From NCBI GenBank assembly GCA_017640615.1, contig JAEPQK010000005.1, positions 124,001-188,000 on the forward strand: a stretch of 64,000 nucleotides of DNA, written 5' to 3'. The notes beneath the pieces are model-generated. The model had not been told where the DNA came from, made no database searches, and saw only the letters and a list, made by a program, of their open reading frames with translations. The stretch comes from Rhizobiaceae bacterium (lineage in GTDB: Bacteria; Pseudomonadota; Alphaproteobacteria; Rhizobiales; Rhizobiaceae). The number at the start of each line of letters is the position of its first letter. Position 1 is the first letter of the stretch. A program made the translations under genes and the position numbers. Shown piece after piece: positions 8,666 through 17,466 of the stretch.

Positions 8666-9412
8666 CTACTCGTCGCGCCTGGCCGCCTCGCGTTCTTCCT
8701 GCCGCAACGCCGTCAATGCTGAAGCGATGAGGCCTGTCGGCACGGCAACGATGCCGAGCGCGACCAGCAGGATGATGACAGTGAAGAGCCGCCCGAGCAT
8801 GGTTACCGGATAGACGTCGCCATAGCCGACCGTCGTCAGCGTGATCGCGGCCCACCAGAGTGCATCGAAGACCGAGCCGAACACGTCCGGCTGCGCCTCG
8901 TGTTCAAACTGATAGACGACAAGCGCGCAGGCATAGAGCAGAACCGTCGCTACCACCGCAAAAATCGCCACCTCCTCGCGCACCGATTTCCATGCCGCGG
9001 TCAGGCGCTCGGCGGCTCTGGAATAACGCGCGATTTTAAGCAGCCGGAACAGGCGGAAGAGCCGCAAGGTTCTGAGCGCCCTGAGATCGAGACCGAACCA
9101 CGGCAGCAGGAAGCCGAGCAGAAACGGCACGATCGAGAGCAGGTCCACGATGCCGTAGAAGCTGAAAACATAGGCGAGCTTGTTGCGGGCGGTGACGATG
9201 CGCAGCACATATTCGACAACGAATATGACGATGATGACGATCTCGGCGACCACCAGTGCCCGCCGCGCCCAGTCCGGCAGGCCCTGTATCGTCTCGATGC
9301 CCATCAGGAGCGCCGAAAGCGCAACGATCGCGAGCAGCGCCAGTTCGACGCGCCGGCCAAGACCGGGGTGATGTCCCTCCAGCGCGGTACCTATGTGATT
9401 TCGCCAGTTCAT
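8666..9412 (-). CDS. Voltage-gated-type potassium channel (ion transporter family)
   Basis: Six-segment cation channel of about 248 residues. S4 is visible as RALRTLRLFRLFRLLKIARY with arginines every third position, the selectivity filter is TLTTVGYGDVYP, and S6 follows (FTVIILLVALGIVAVPTGLIAS). This is the layout of bacterial Kv channels such as KvAP. The ATG at 9412 begins MNWRNH; a GTG five codons upstream (9427) lacks a ribosome site. Conduction of K+ is strongly implied by the filter; whether it is voltage-sensitive in vivo is not known. The basic S4 supports it. Confidence 0.88.
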   Translation of the reverse strand: MNWRNHIGTALEGHHPGLGRRVELALLAIVALSALLMGIETIQGLPDWARRALVVAEIVIIVIFVVEYVLRIVTARNKLAYVFSFYGIVDLLSIVPFLLGFLLPWFGLDLRALRTLRLFRLFRLLKIARYSRAAERLTAAWKSVREEVAIFAVVATVLLYACALVVYQFEHEAQPDVFGSVFDALWWAAITLTTVGYGDVYPVTMLGRLFTVIILLVALGIVAVPTGLIASALTALRQEEREAARRDE

Positions 9413-9603
9413 CCACCCATCCCGCACCCGTTCGCTATTATCTTAGGCGAGATACGCCAGTGATAAAGTCATGTGCGAAATGCGTGGAAGAGTGTACTCT
9501 TATGCACCGCTGCTGAACGCCGCATTCCAGCCGCGAAATGACCTGCGGGCAAGGTCTAATTCGCTTGACACTTGCCGCCGGCGTGGCAATCAATGCCCAC
9601 TAT

Positions 9604-9677
9604 GCGGGTGTAGCTCAATGGTAGAGCAGCAGCTTCCCAAGCTGAATACGAGGGTTCGATTCCCTTCACCCGCTCCA
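9604..9677 (+). tRNA. tRNA-Gly (anticodon CCC)
   Basis: Cloverleaf with acceptor GCGGGTG/CACCCGC, D-arm GCTCAATGGTAGAGC, anticodon loop TTCCCAA (CCC), T-arm AGGGTTCGATTCCCT and encoded CCA at the end. Very similar to E. coli glyU as remembered. Confidence 0.95.
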
Positions 9678-9690
9678 GCTCTTTCCCGCC

Positions 9691-11607
9691 TCAGCCGACG
9701 ATCCTGAGATTGGACAGCTCCTCGCTGATTTCCTTGAATTTGTCGGCCAGGTTTGAGCCCGTCGCGTTCCAGTAAAGCTTTGCCGGTTTGCTGGGGTCCG
9801 AAGGGTCCTTGCGGTAGCGTGATTCCGATGCGCACGTCTTCAGCGCTTCTATCTGCGCCTTCTCCTCGGTCTTCGTCCAGCTCAGATCCAGCGAAACGGT
9901 CATCACGATGATGCGGTTGGATTTCGCATTGTCGCAAAGCGCGGCGAACTGCTCGTTCAGCGCGTCTGTGTAGTTGCCGTTGGAATAGTCGCTCTTGCCC
10001 ACAGCGGGAGAGGTGCCCATGAAGAGGCGCGTTGTGCTGGTGCCGTTGTAGCCTTTGCCGGAATAGCCATAGGACGAGTAGATCGACCGGTTGCTTGCAA
10101 GGTCGTTATAGCCGAGCGAGCCCGGCGTATAGTAAGTGTTCTGACCGTCCGTAAGCACAATCACGACCTTGTCGTTGCCGTTTTCGCTGTCGAGCCGCCC
10201 CTCGGTAAAAGGTGCGCCGCTCGATACCGCGCGCCAGCCCCAGGCCATTCCCTCCGGCACATTGGTCGCCCCATTGGAGGTCATCGCGTCGATCGCGTCC
10301 GTTACGGCCGTCTTGCCGCTATGTGTGGTGACGTCGGAAAGCGGCGTGATTGCTTTCGTGGTGCAGCTCGCATTCGGCCCACGTCCCGACGCCGCCAGGC
10401 TGGTGCCATATGCCGCCGGCTCGAAATATTTGAGCATGTATTTCTGCCGGTAGGCGCTGTCGGTGCTGGAGGTGAGGTCATCCCACCAGTCGTTTTCGGC
10501 CCGTCGGTTGTAGCTGTCCCGCCGGTCTGTCTCGTCGGGCGCGAACATCGGCACGAAGAGTGTCGCCGGCGTTGAGGAAACCGGCGGTGCATCGTTGATG
10601 TTGTAGGGATGCGGACGCGCCTCTACGCAGCCCTGCCAACTCGCATAGGGCCCGTAGCTGGGCACCGAGTCGTACACCGGAACGGTCTGGTAGGAGCATG
10701 AGGAATAGTACCAGCTCGTGCACACCCATTTGACCGTGGTGCCGACCTGGACGTTGTCGTAGCCGATAATTCGCTGCAGGTCGTCGAACATGGTGAAGCG
10801 CGTCACCTTCTGGTTTTCCGCCGCGCCCCAGCCCGAACCCATCTTGTAGTAGACACCGCCGCTCTTGGTGACCTTGCGGTTGGTCGGCATGGTCGACCAG
10901 TCGAAGTTCTCATGATGGATCGGTGAAAGGCCGTCCTGATCCATCCATGCGGCGGTCTTGTTGGCGGCACCGACATTCACCGACGCTGCAAAAGGCACCA
11001 CCGCGAACTGAACCGGCTTTGACACCTTCTTCATCTGCGCGCCTTCGGCGGCGATCGTGTCAACAAGCTGCTTCGCGGCCTCCTTCAGAAGCACCATGCG
11101 CTTCTTGCCGGAGCCGGAACCGAGGTAGTCCATCGAGCCTGAATTATCGAGAACGAGCGCCACCTCGAGCGTGTTCTTTAACCGCACTTCCGAAACGGCA
11201 TTGAAAGCGAGTTCTGTCTCGGACGACCCGCCGCCGAGCAGGGATGTAAACGCACCAAGAAAATAGGGCTCATAGGTCGTCTTCGCCGAAAGCTTCAACG
11301 TGCCGCCGCCGGCATTGTCGGCAGGCAAAACGACCGTGAGGATGGCCTTCGAAGCGTCCGCCGAATTCAGGTTGGCGGCAAAGAAATCCTGCGCATATTG
11401 CTTGGCCGCGTCGCCACCGCCGCCGCCTGAAATATATCGTGCGGTCGCTATGCCGGCGGCATCAAGCGCATTGAGCACGTCCTGCCGCTGCTGGCTCATG
11501 AATGCGTAATCGACGCCGAGCGCCAGGCTGCCCATGAGTGGCGTGATAGCTACGGCGGTCAGCAAAGCGTAGTTGCCGCCGCGATCGTTCCACAGCTTGC
11601 GAAACAT
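9691..11607 (-). CDS. TadG-like pilus-associated protein with vWA domain
   Basis: A 638-residue protein with an N-terminal Tad/TadE-G-like anchor (RGGNYALLTAVAITPLMGSLALGVDY) followed by a large extracytoplasmic part with a von Willebrand factor A domain. The metal-binding MIDAS motif DNSGSM lies near residue 155 and a second element VVIVLTDGQNT near 490. Such proteins are minor components of Flp/Tad pilus assembly or envelope adhesins. No other tad, cpa or rcp gene is present in the window, so it stands alone here. It starts 38 bp from the divergent small membrane gene and ends 13 bp after tRNA-Gly on the opposite strand. Confidence 0.85.
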   Translation of the reverse strand: MFRKLWNDRGGNYALLTAVAITPLMGSLALGVDYAFMSQQRQDVLNALDAAGIATARYISGGGGGDAAKQYAQDFFAANLNSADASKAILTVVLPADNAGGGTLKLSAKTTYEPYFLGAFTSLLGGGSSETELAFNAVSEVRLKNTLEVALVLDNSGSMDYLGSGSGKKRMVLLKEAAKQLVDTIAAEGAQMKKVSKPVQFAVVPFAASVNVGAANKTAAWMDQDGLSPIHHENFDWSTMPTNRKVTKSGGVYYKMGSGWGAAENQKVTRFTMFDDLQRIIGYDNVQVGTTVKWVCTSWYYSSCSYQTVPVYDSVPSYGPYASWQGCVEARPHPYNINDAPPVSSTPATLFVPMFAPDETDRRDSYNRRAENDWWDDLTSSTDSAYRQKYMLKYFEPAAYGTSLAASGRGPNASCTTKAITPLSDVTTHSGKTAVTDAIDAMTSNGATNVPEGMAWGWRAVSSGAPFTEGRLDSENGNDKVVIVLTDGQNTYYTPGSLGYNDLASNRSIYSSYGYSGKGYNGTSTTRLFMGTSPAVGKSDYSNGNYTDALNEQFAALCDNAKSNRIIVMTVSLDLSWTKTEEKAQIEALKTCASESRYRKDPSDPSKPAKLYWNATGSNLADKFKEISEELSNLRIVG

Positions 11608-11645
11608 GCCTGAAGAACCCCAGCCAGACGAAATCGGCGGCGCGG

Positions 11646-11870
11646 GTGGCGCTCAAATTGTTGGTGCTTTCCTTCCTGGTTGGCATCGTCATGAGCGCCT
11701 TTGGCTGGACGCCATGGGACGTTCTTTACGGCATTCGCGAGTTCTTCCTGCGCATCTGGGATTTGGGTTTCGACGCGCTTGCCCGCTTCGGTGACTACAT
11801 CCTGCTTGGCGCTGCTATCGTGATACCTGCCTTCATTCTGCTGCGCATACTGAACTACCGCCGCGGTTAG
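11646..11870 (+). CDS. Small membrane protein (resembles DUF6460 proteins)
   Basis: A 74-residue protein with two hydrophobic segments (about residues 4-20 and 48-68) separated by a short amphipathic stretch with GWTPWDVLYGIREFF. Its size and the G-W-T-P motif remind me of the small alphaproteobacterial DUF6460 proteins, but this is from memory. It uses a GTG start. It is transcribed divergently from the TadG-like gene with very little space for promoters, and ends 5 bases before the convergent deacetylase gene. Confidence 0.6.
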   Translation: MALKLLVLSFLVGIVMSAFGWTPWDVLYGIREFFLRIWDLGFDALARFGDYILLGAAIVIPAFILLRILNYRRG

Positions 11871-11875
11871 CGCCT

Positions 11876-12778
11876 TCAGGCGTGAGCGGCTGCCGCCTCG
11901 AACAGCGAGGCATGCCGCTCTGCGAGCTCACCGACGTCATGCGCATAGCCACCGCCCACCACGCCGACCAGCGGGATGCTGCGGGCCCGGAAATGCGCGA
12001 TCACGCGCCGGTCGCGTTCCCTGATCCCTTCGCTTGTGAGTGACAGGCGGCCGAGCCGGTCGTTCTCATGCGGGTCGACGCCCGCATTGTAGAACACAAT
12101 ATCGGGTGTCAGAGCCTCGGCCATGCGTCCAAGCGCGTCATCCAGGCATTCCAGATAGGCCGCATCGCGCACCGCGTCGGGCAAGGCGTAGTCGTAGCGC
12201 GATGGCACCTTGCGGGCCGGATAGTTTTTCTCCGCATGCAGCGAGAAGGTAAAAACGCGCGGCTCATCGGCGAAAATCTCCGCCGTCCCGTCGCCCTGAT
12301 GCACGTCGAGGTCGACAACAAGAATGTTGTTCGCACGCCCGCTGGCAAGCAGCACGGAAGCCGCGACGCCAACGTCGTTGAAAGTGCAGAAGCCGGCGCC
12401 ATGCGCGCGCTGCGCGTGGTGGCTGCCGCCGGCGGCGTTGCAGGCGATGCCGTTTGCGAGCGCGATGTCGGCCGCGATGGTGGTGCCGGCCGCCGCAAGC
12501 CGCGCTCTTAAGGAAACCCGTTCGCTGATCGCGAAGCCTATCTCCCGCTCAACCTGCTTCGGCACCTCGCAGCGCAGCACCTGGTCGACATAGTTGGCAT
12601 CGTGCGCGAGCCGCAGCCAGGTGGCCGGAGCGGGGGCTGACGTCACCAGCGTGGCTTCATTGGCCAGCCCGCGCCTGCGCAATGTCTGCATGAGCGCTGA
12701 ATATTTGCCCATCGGGAAGCGATGATTGACCGCGAACTTCGCGTCGTAATCGGGGTGGTGAACGATCGGCAGCGCCAT
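11876..12778 (-). CDS. Histone deacetylase superfamily enzyme
   Basis: A 300-residue zinc-dependent amidohydrolase of the HDAC/AcuC/acetylpolyamine fold. The tandem histidines are in AAGGSHHAQR, metal ligands in DLDVHQGDGT and the C-terminal loop in GVVGGGYAHD. Bacterial members deacetylate acetyl-lysine, acetoin-pathway proteins or acetylpolyamines; the true substrate cannot be read here. It is a compact single-domain form. It starts 144 bp from the divergent MATE gene, and no acs or acuA gene is next to it. Confidence 0.88.
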   Translation of the reverse strand: MALPIVHHPDYDAKFAVNHRFPMGKYSALMQTLRRRGLANEATLVTSAPAPATWLRLAHDANYVDQVLRCEVPKQVEREIGFAISERVSLRARLAAAGTTIAADIALANGIACNAAGGSHHAQRAHGAGFCTFNDVGVAASVLLASGRANNILVVDLDVHQGDGTAEIFADEPRVFTFSLHAEKNYPARKVPSRYDYALPDAVRDAAYLECLDDALGRMAEALTPDIVFYNAGVDPHENDRLGRLSLTSEGIRERDRRVIAHFRARSIPLVGVVGGGYAHDVGELAERHASLFEAAAAHA

Positions 12779-12922
12779 GCACCCTATGTAGGGCCGCAGG
12801 CGGCAGGGAGGAAAGGGCGCCTGCGCAATCGGTCAGGTCATGCCTCTGGCCTTGCGCGCCGGGCTTGCGTGGCCGGGGCAATCCGTGCAGATCAATCCGC
12901 GTTCCTTCCTCCCGGGATCCCG

Positions 12923-14266
12923 ATGACCGACCAGACCGCTGTACGAACAACGCGCCCCTTTGAGGTGACGAACCGGTCGGTTCTGGCCATCGCGGTTCCG
13001 ATGACAGTGGCCTACCTCACCACGCCGCTGCTCGGTGTCGTCGACACTGCGGTTGTCGGCCAGCTGGGCGATGCGGCATTGCTGGGCGGACTTGCGATTG
13101 GCGCGGTCACCTTCGATTTGGCATTCGCCACGTTCAACTACCTGCGCACCGGCACCACCGGGCTGGTCGCGCAGGCGATGGGCCGCGAAGACGACGCGGA
13201 ACAGCAGGCCGTCTTCTGGCGGGCCCTGGCCATAGCGGCGGTTTCCGGCGTGGTCACCATCCTGCTTGCCCCGCTGCTTCTCTATGTAGCCGGTGTGTTC
13301 TTCGCGCCGGAGGCCGCGGTTTACGACGCACTCGCTGTCTATCTGGGCATTCGCATTCTTGCCGCGCCGCTGTCGCTGATGAACTACGCGATCCTCGGTT
13401 ATGTCCTCGGCCGTGGAGAAGGCACGCTCGGGCTGCTGCTGCAACTTGTGCTCAATGGCAGCAATATCGGCCTGTCGATCCTGTTCGGTCTCGTGCTGGG
13501 TTGGGGCCTTGAGGGCGTTGCGTGGGGCACGGTGTGCGGCGAGCTGATCGGCGCAATGGTCGGGCTGGTAGTCGTCGCGAACAGGTTTGTCCGCGCCGGG
13601 TTGGTGCCGCGTGCTCGTGTATTCGACCTGCCGGCTCTGGGCGCGATGTTCATCCTCAACCGCGACATCCTGATCCGCACATTCGTTCTGATGGGATCCT
13701 TCGCTCTGCTGACGCGACAGGGTGCGCAGCTCGGAACGCTGACGCTGGCGGCCAACGCCATTCTGATGAACTTCTTTCTGGTCGCGACCTATTTCCTCGA
13801 CGGTTTTGCCGCCGCCTCCGAGCAGCTTGCCGGCCGCGCTGTGGGCGCGCGCAATGGCCATGCCTTCCACCGCTCGGTCCGCCTTGTTGCCATTTGGGGG
13901 TTCAGTGTCGCGCTGGTGCTGATGGTGCTTACGTTGGGGGCGGGCGATCGGTTGATCAACCTGATGACCACCGCCCCAGATGTGCGGGCGCTGGCCGTGC
14001 TCTACATCGTCTGGATCGCGGCGACGCCGCTGTCGGGTGTGCTCGCCTTCCAGATGGATGGCGTCTTCATCGGCGCAACATGGTCGCAAGACATGCGCAA
14101 TATGATGCTGCTGTCATTCGCGCTTTATCTTGCAGCGCTTTTTTCGCTGGGGGCGCTGTTCGGCAATCATGGCCTGTGGGCCGCGCTTCATGTATTTCTG
14201 CTGGCGCGCGGTATCACGCTTTATCTGATCATGCGCCGCCGCGCCGCCACCCTGTTCGGCACCTGA
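12923..14266 (+). CDS. MATE family efflux transporter (DinF-like)
   Basis: Multidrug and toxic compound extrusion carrier of 447 residues with about 12 membrane segments, expelling cationic compounds by Na+ or H+ exchange. The N-terminal pattern IAVPMTVAYLTTPLLGVVDTAVVGQLGDAA and the ALLGGLAIGAV repeat are typical of the DinF branch. I start at the ATG 12923 (MTDQTAVRTTRPFEV); the longer frame back to 12722 would overlap the divergent deacetylase and lacks plausible protein character. The gene ends exactly where the convergent pyrD ends. Confidence 0.9.
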   Translation: MTDQTAVRTTRPFEVTNRSVLAIAVPMTVAYLTTPLLGVVDTAVVGQLGDAALLGGLAIGAVTFDLAFATFNYLRTGTTGLVAQAMGREDDAEQQAVFWRALAIAAVSGVVTILLAPLLLYVAGVFFAPEAAVYDALAVYLGIRILAAPLSLMNYAILGYVLGRGEGTLGLLLQLVLNGSNIGLSILFGLVLGWGLEGVAWGTVCGELIGAMVGLVVVANRFVRAGLVPRARVFDLPALGAMFILNRDILIRTFVLMGSFALLTRQGAQLGTLTLAANAILMNFFLVATYFLDGFAAASEQLAGRAVGARNGHAFHRSVRLVAIWGFSVALVLMVLTLGAGDRLINLMTTAPDVRALAVLYIVWIAATPLSGVLAFQMDGVFIGATWSQDMRNMMLLSFALYLAALFSLGALFGNHGLWAALHVFLLARGITLYLIMRRRAATLFGT

Positions 14267-15358
14267 TCAGTCGGCAGCGCGATGGGCCGCCCAGCGCTCG
14301 ACTGCGCTGTCGCGAATATCGAGGATCGAACCAAGTTTCTCGCGATCAGCAAGCCTGCTCAGCCCCTTCACGATGCGCGCCGGCAAGCCCGGCCCTTGAT
14401 AGATCATGCAGGTGTAGAGCTGCACGAGATCTGCTCCGGCCCGGATTTTCTCCGCCGCTGTTTCCGCGCTGTCGACGCCGCCCGCGCCGACCAGCACCAT
14501 CTCCGGTCCAACCGCCTTGCGCATTCTCGCTAGCACGGCCGTCGCACGTTCAAACAGCGGCATGCCGGAGAGGCCGCCGGCCTCGTTACGGTGCGCGTCG
14601 GTGAGGCCCGCGCGCGCCAGCGTCGTGTTTGATACGATCAGACCTTCAATGCCGCTGTGGAGCGCTTCTTCCGCAATCGCGTCGATTTCCGCGTCGGTAA
14701 GGTCCGGGGCCACCTTGAGAAATATCGGCACCGGATTGCCATTCGCACCTGGTGTCGTGCTGCGTGCCTCCACCACCCGCGAGAGCAGTTCCGACAGAGC
14801 CTCGCCCGCCTGAAGATTGCGCAGGCCAGGCGTATTGGGCGAGGAGATGTTGACAGTCAGATAGTCGGCCACGGGCGTAAAGCGCTGCACGCCAAGCACA
14901 TAATCGTTTACGCGATCGTCGCTGTCCTTGTTGGCGCCTATGTTCGCGCCGACGATGCCGCGTCCCCTACGCCGCGCCGCCAGGCGTTTCAGCGCCGCTT
15001 CATGCCCCTCATTGTTGAAGCCGAGACGGTTGATCACCGCATTGTCCCGCTCCAGCCTGAAAATGCGCGGCTGCGGATTGCCGGGCTGCGAGCGCGGCGT
15101 GACCGTGCCAACCTCGGCAAAGCCGAAACCGAGCCCAAGCAGTGCGTCGGGCACCTCGGCATTCTTGTCGTAGCCGGCGGCCATGCCGAGCGGGTTCGCA
15201 AACTCCAGACCCGCCTTGTGCACGACAAGTCGCGGATCGCGCGGAGCGCTTGTCCGGGCAACACCCGCAGCCAGCGCGCGCAGCGAAATGTGATGAGCGG
15301 TCTCGGGTGGAAATTTCAGCAGCACGCGCTGCCCGAGCGTGTCGATCAGCCCCTTCAA
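14267..15358 (-). CDS. pyrD: Dihydroorotate dehydrogenase (quinone), class 2
   Basis: Oxidises dihydroorotate to orotate in pyrimidine synthesis, with FMN and membrane quinone. At 363 residues it has the class 2 N-terminal membrane-associating helix (about residues 1-35) followed by the barrel: FANPLGMAAGYDKNAE, GFGFAEVGTVTPRSQPGNP, NRLGFNNEG, LTVNISSPNTPGLR with the catalytic Ser region, and GLIVSNTTLAR. It starts with TTG overlapping the DUF952 stop (TTGA), so translation is coupled to that gene. Confidence 0.95.
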   Translation of the reverse strand: MKGLIDTLGQRVLLKFPPETAHHISLRALAAGVARTSAPRDPRLVVHKAGLEFANPLGMAAGYDKNAEVPDALLGLGFGFAEVGTVTPRSQPGNPQPRIFRLERDNAVINRLGFNNEGHEAALKRLAARRRGRGIVGANIGANKDSDDRVNDYVLGVQRFTPVADYLTVNISSPNTPGLRNLQAGEALSELLSRVVEARSTTPGANGNPVPIFLKVAPDLTDAEIDAIAEEALHSGIEGLIVSNTTLARAGLTDAHRNEAGGLSGMPLFERATAVLARMRKAVGPEMVLVGAGGVDSAETAAEKIRAGADLVQLYTCMIYQGPGLPARIVKGLSRLADREKLGSILDIRDSAVERWAAHRAAD

Positions 15359-15702
15359 GGTTCAAGCGGCGGGAAGACATGCTTCCCGTCCGAGCCAACC
15401 GGCAGCGGCCGCACCCAGCGCACCGCGCTCATAGGGAGCACACCATAGAGATGCGGAAAAAGCGCTCCGCCGCGCGAGGGCTCGTATTTGAGGGATGGTC
15501 CGAGAACGGCTTCGTCCAGTGCCACGAGAAGAAGCCCGTCCTGCCCGGCGAAATGCTTCTCGGCGGTTTCCATCACCTGGTCGGCCGTCGAGAAATGGAT
15601 GAAGCCGTCCGCGATATCCACCGGCGCGCCGTCGAACTGACCGGCCTGCTCGGCTTCCCGCCAAAGCGCGGCGGGGCAAATTTTGTAAATGAGTGTGGTC
15701 AA
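15355..15702 (-). CDS. DUF952 family protein
   Basis: A 115-residue protein of the DUF952 family, function unknown. Family marks include LIYKICP near the start, DGFIHFSTADQV in the middle and the PHLYG segment near the C-terminus. It overlaps pyrD by four bases and lies upstream in the same transcript; this DUF952-pyrD pairing is frequent in Hyphomicrobiales as I recall it. The conserved His residues suggest a small enzyme fold, but no reaction is known to me. Confidence 0.85.
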   Translation of the reverse strand: MTTLIYKICPAALWREAEQAGQFDGAPVDIADGFIHFSTADQVMETAEKHFAGQDGLLLVALDEAVLGPSLKYEPSRGGALFPHLYGVLPMSAVRWVRPLPVGSDGKHVFPPLEP

Positions 15703-15797
15703 GGCTCGCTCCTGACTGCGGCTCGGCTATAGCTGCAATCGTATTTCGGGCGCAATGGCTGCTATGATAGGCAATCGGTTCAACCGTGGAGAACATC

Positions 15798-16214
15798 ATG
15801 CGCAGAGCCATTTCGACTTGCCTCGTCATCGCTGCGGCCTTGCCGCTCGCTTGGCCGGCGCAGGGCGCCGACCGCTACCGGCTCGAGCGCGCAGAAGGCG
15901 GCTTCGTGCGCATGGACACCGAGACCGGCAAGATGTCGTTTTGCGAGACCGGCTCAGGCGGCCTCATCTGCACTGATGTTGCGAGTGAAACATCGGCTGA
16001 TGCCGGGCGCATCGCTGCGCTGGAAAGCCGCGTCGCCGAGCTTGAAGAACGCCTTGCCGAGCTTGATGGCGGTGAAGCCGCTCACGCGCTTCCTTCGGAT
16101 CAGGAATTCGAACAGACCATGACCTTGATGGAGCGCTTTCTGCGCCGCTTCATGGGTATAGTGAAGGAGTTCGAGACTGAAGCCGAACAAGAGCCGGCGC
16201 CGGATCGTACCTGA
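15798..16214 (+). CDS. Exported protein with coiled coil, unknown function
   Basis: A 138-residue protein with a signal peptide (MRRAISTCLVIAAALPLAWPAQGA|D), a short domain (RYRLERAEGGFVRMDTETGKMSFCETGSGGLICTD region, two Cys that could form a disulphide) and a heptad coiled coil (AALESRVAELEERLAELD). Similar short proteins are widespread in Hyphomicrobiales without known role. The ATG at 15798 follows GGAG by six bases; a GTG at 15786 is less likely. Its last 65 bases overlap the convergent gene at 16150. Confidence 0.72.
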   Translation: MRRAISTCLVIAAALPLAWPAQGADRYRLERAEGGFVRMDTETGKMSFCETGSGGLICTDVASETSADAGRIAALESRVAELEERLAELDGGEAAHALPSDQEFEQTMTLMERFLRRFMGIVKEFETEAEQEPAPDRT

Positions 16215-16635
16215 GTACCTGCGGCTGCGCGCGTGTATCGACGCGCTGCAGGATAGGCAGGTTCTTGTCGTAGCCGAGGCCGACAAAGATCATCGATAGC
16301 ACGAACATCACGCAGGCGAGCAGAAACACGCCCTGCGCAAAGCGGCCATAGACCTCGCGCAGCGTGTTGCGAAACACGCGTTTGGCATCCGGGTTCGCCG
16401 GTCTGCTTTTGTCGTCGAGATAAAGCCACGCCTCGGTGTGGCGCGGGTTTTTGCGGCTGGCTTCAAACGCTTTCACAATCAGGATCGTCGCCATGCCGAG
16501 CGCCATCACCGCGCCGGCCCGAAACGCGATTGCCGGATTGAAGGAGAAACTCAGCATGATCAGCCCGATCGCGAGCCAGCCGAACATCACGGCGCGGCCA
16601 ACGCACATATTTGCGACCTGACGGAACTTCTCCAT
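16150..16635 (-). CDS. Membrane protein of unknown function
   Basis: A 161-residue protein with hydrophobic segments at about residues 14-32, 36-54 and 100-120, and a soluble middle part (SRKNPRHTEAWLYLDDKSRPA). Not recognised as a named family. It begins at the ATG 16635 (MEKFRQVANMC); an upstream extension adds 15 implausible residues. The C-terminal 21 codons are read antisense to the end of the preceding exported-protein gene. Confidence 0.68.
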   Translation of the reverse strand: MEKFRQVANMCVGRAVMFGWLAIGLIMLSFSFNPAIAFRAGAVMALGMATILIVKAFEASRKNPRHTEAWLYLDDKSRPANPDAKRVFRNTLREVYGRFAQGVFLLACVMFVLSMIFVGLGYDKNLPILQRVDTRAQPQVLRYDPAPALVRLQSRTPSLYP

Positions 16636-16813
16636 GGCATGCCTCTCCGGCTGCACTCCAAACTTAGAGCGGCACGACACGTGGGCAAATCACAACCCGG
16701 CGAGCGCGGAGCCGGAGATTGCTGCAACGCAGCTTGAAAAGCGCCAGCATCCCCGCATAATCGGAACCGGGAGGCAGCGTCGCGTCGTGGCGGCGCTCGG
16801 GGGTGGAGGTTTC

Positions 16814-17464
16814 GTGGCGTCAGGCTACAAATTCGTCGTCGCAGATGATCATCCGCTGTTTCGTGGTGCGCTTAAGCAGGCGCTTGCCGGCATCGAGGGC
16901 GACAATGCCATTCTCGAGGCCGGCGATTTCGATTCCGCCAAGGCCCTGGTCGCAGAAAATGACGATGCCGATCTGCTTCTGCTTGACCTGACAATGCCTG
17001 GGGCGAGCGGGCTATCGGGGCTGGTCGCCCTGCGTGGCATACACGCTTCTATGCCCATGATCGTTGTGTCCGCGCATGACAATCCCGAGACCATCCGCCG
17101 CTCGCTGGAACTCGGCGCCTCGGGTTTCATCTCCAAATCCGCTGGCATGGACACGATCCGCGACGCGGTCATGGCGGTGCTTGCCGGTGAGATTTACACG
17201 CCGGAGGGCGTCGAGCTCGGCGCAGAGGGCGATCCCGAAATGTCGGATGTGATTGCCAAACTGCAATCGCTCACGCCGCAGCAGACGCGCGTGCTGGGTA
17301 TGTTGGCCGAGGGCAAGCTCAACAAGCAGATTGCCTACGAGCTGCAGGTCTCTGAGGCGACCGTTAAGGCGCACGTGTCGGCGGTGCTGCAAAAGCTCGA
17401 TGTCGATAGCCGCACACAAGCCGTCATCATGCTATCGCGTATCGGCGCGGACCCGGTCGCCTGA
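16814..17464 (+). CDS. crbR: LuxR-family response regulator, CrbR/ErdR-like
   Basis: A 216-residue regulator with a receiver domain (VADDHPLFRGAL acidic pocket, phospho-acceptor Asp in LLLLDLTMPG, Lys in ISKSA) and a C-terminal LuxR-type helix-turn-helix (LTPQQTRVLGMLAEG...NKQIAYELQVSEATVKAHV). It starts at GTG 16814 behind a GGTGGAGG ribosome site. It converges with a SLC5-domain hybrid kinase, stops two bases apart. That pairing matches CrbS/CrbR (MxtR/ErdR), which controls acetyl-CoA synthetase and acetate use in Vibrio and Pseudomonas. The target is inferred; acs is not in the window. Confidence 0.82.
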   Translation: MASGYKFVVADDHPLFRGALKQALAGIEGDNAILEAGDFDSAKALVAENDDADLLLLDLTMPGASGLSGLVALRGIHASMPMIVVSAHDNPETIRRSLELGASGFISKSAGMDTIRDAVMAVLAGEIYTPEGVELGAEGDPEMSDVIAKLQSLTPQQTRVLGMLAEGKLNKQIAYELQVSEATVKAHVSAVLQKLDVDSRTQAVIMLSRIGADPVA

Positions 17465-17466
17465 CG

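Noticed and set aside
9471-9707. Plus-strand frame of 78 codons
   Set aside because: It runs through tRNA-Gly; the SSMVEQQLPKLNTRVRFPS string is the usual tRNA-Gly translation artefact.
9604-11607. Genomic island or prophage inserted at tRNA-Gly
   Set aside because: No integrase, no repeat of the tRNA 3' end and no change in base composition next to it.
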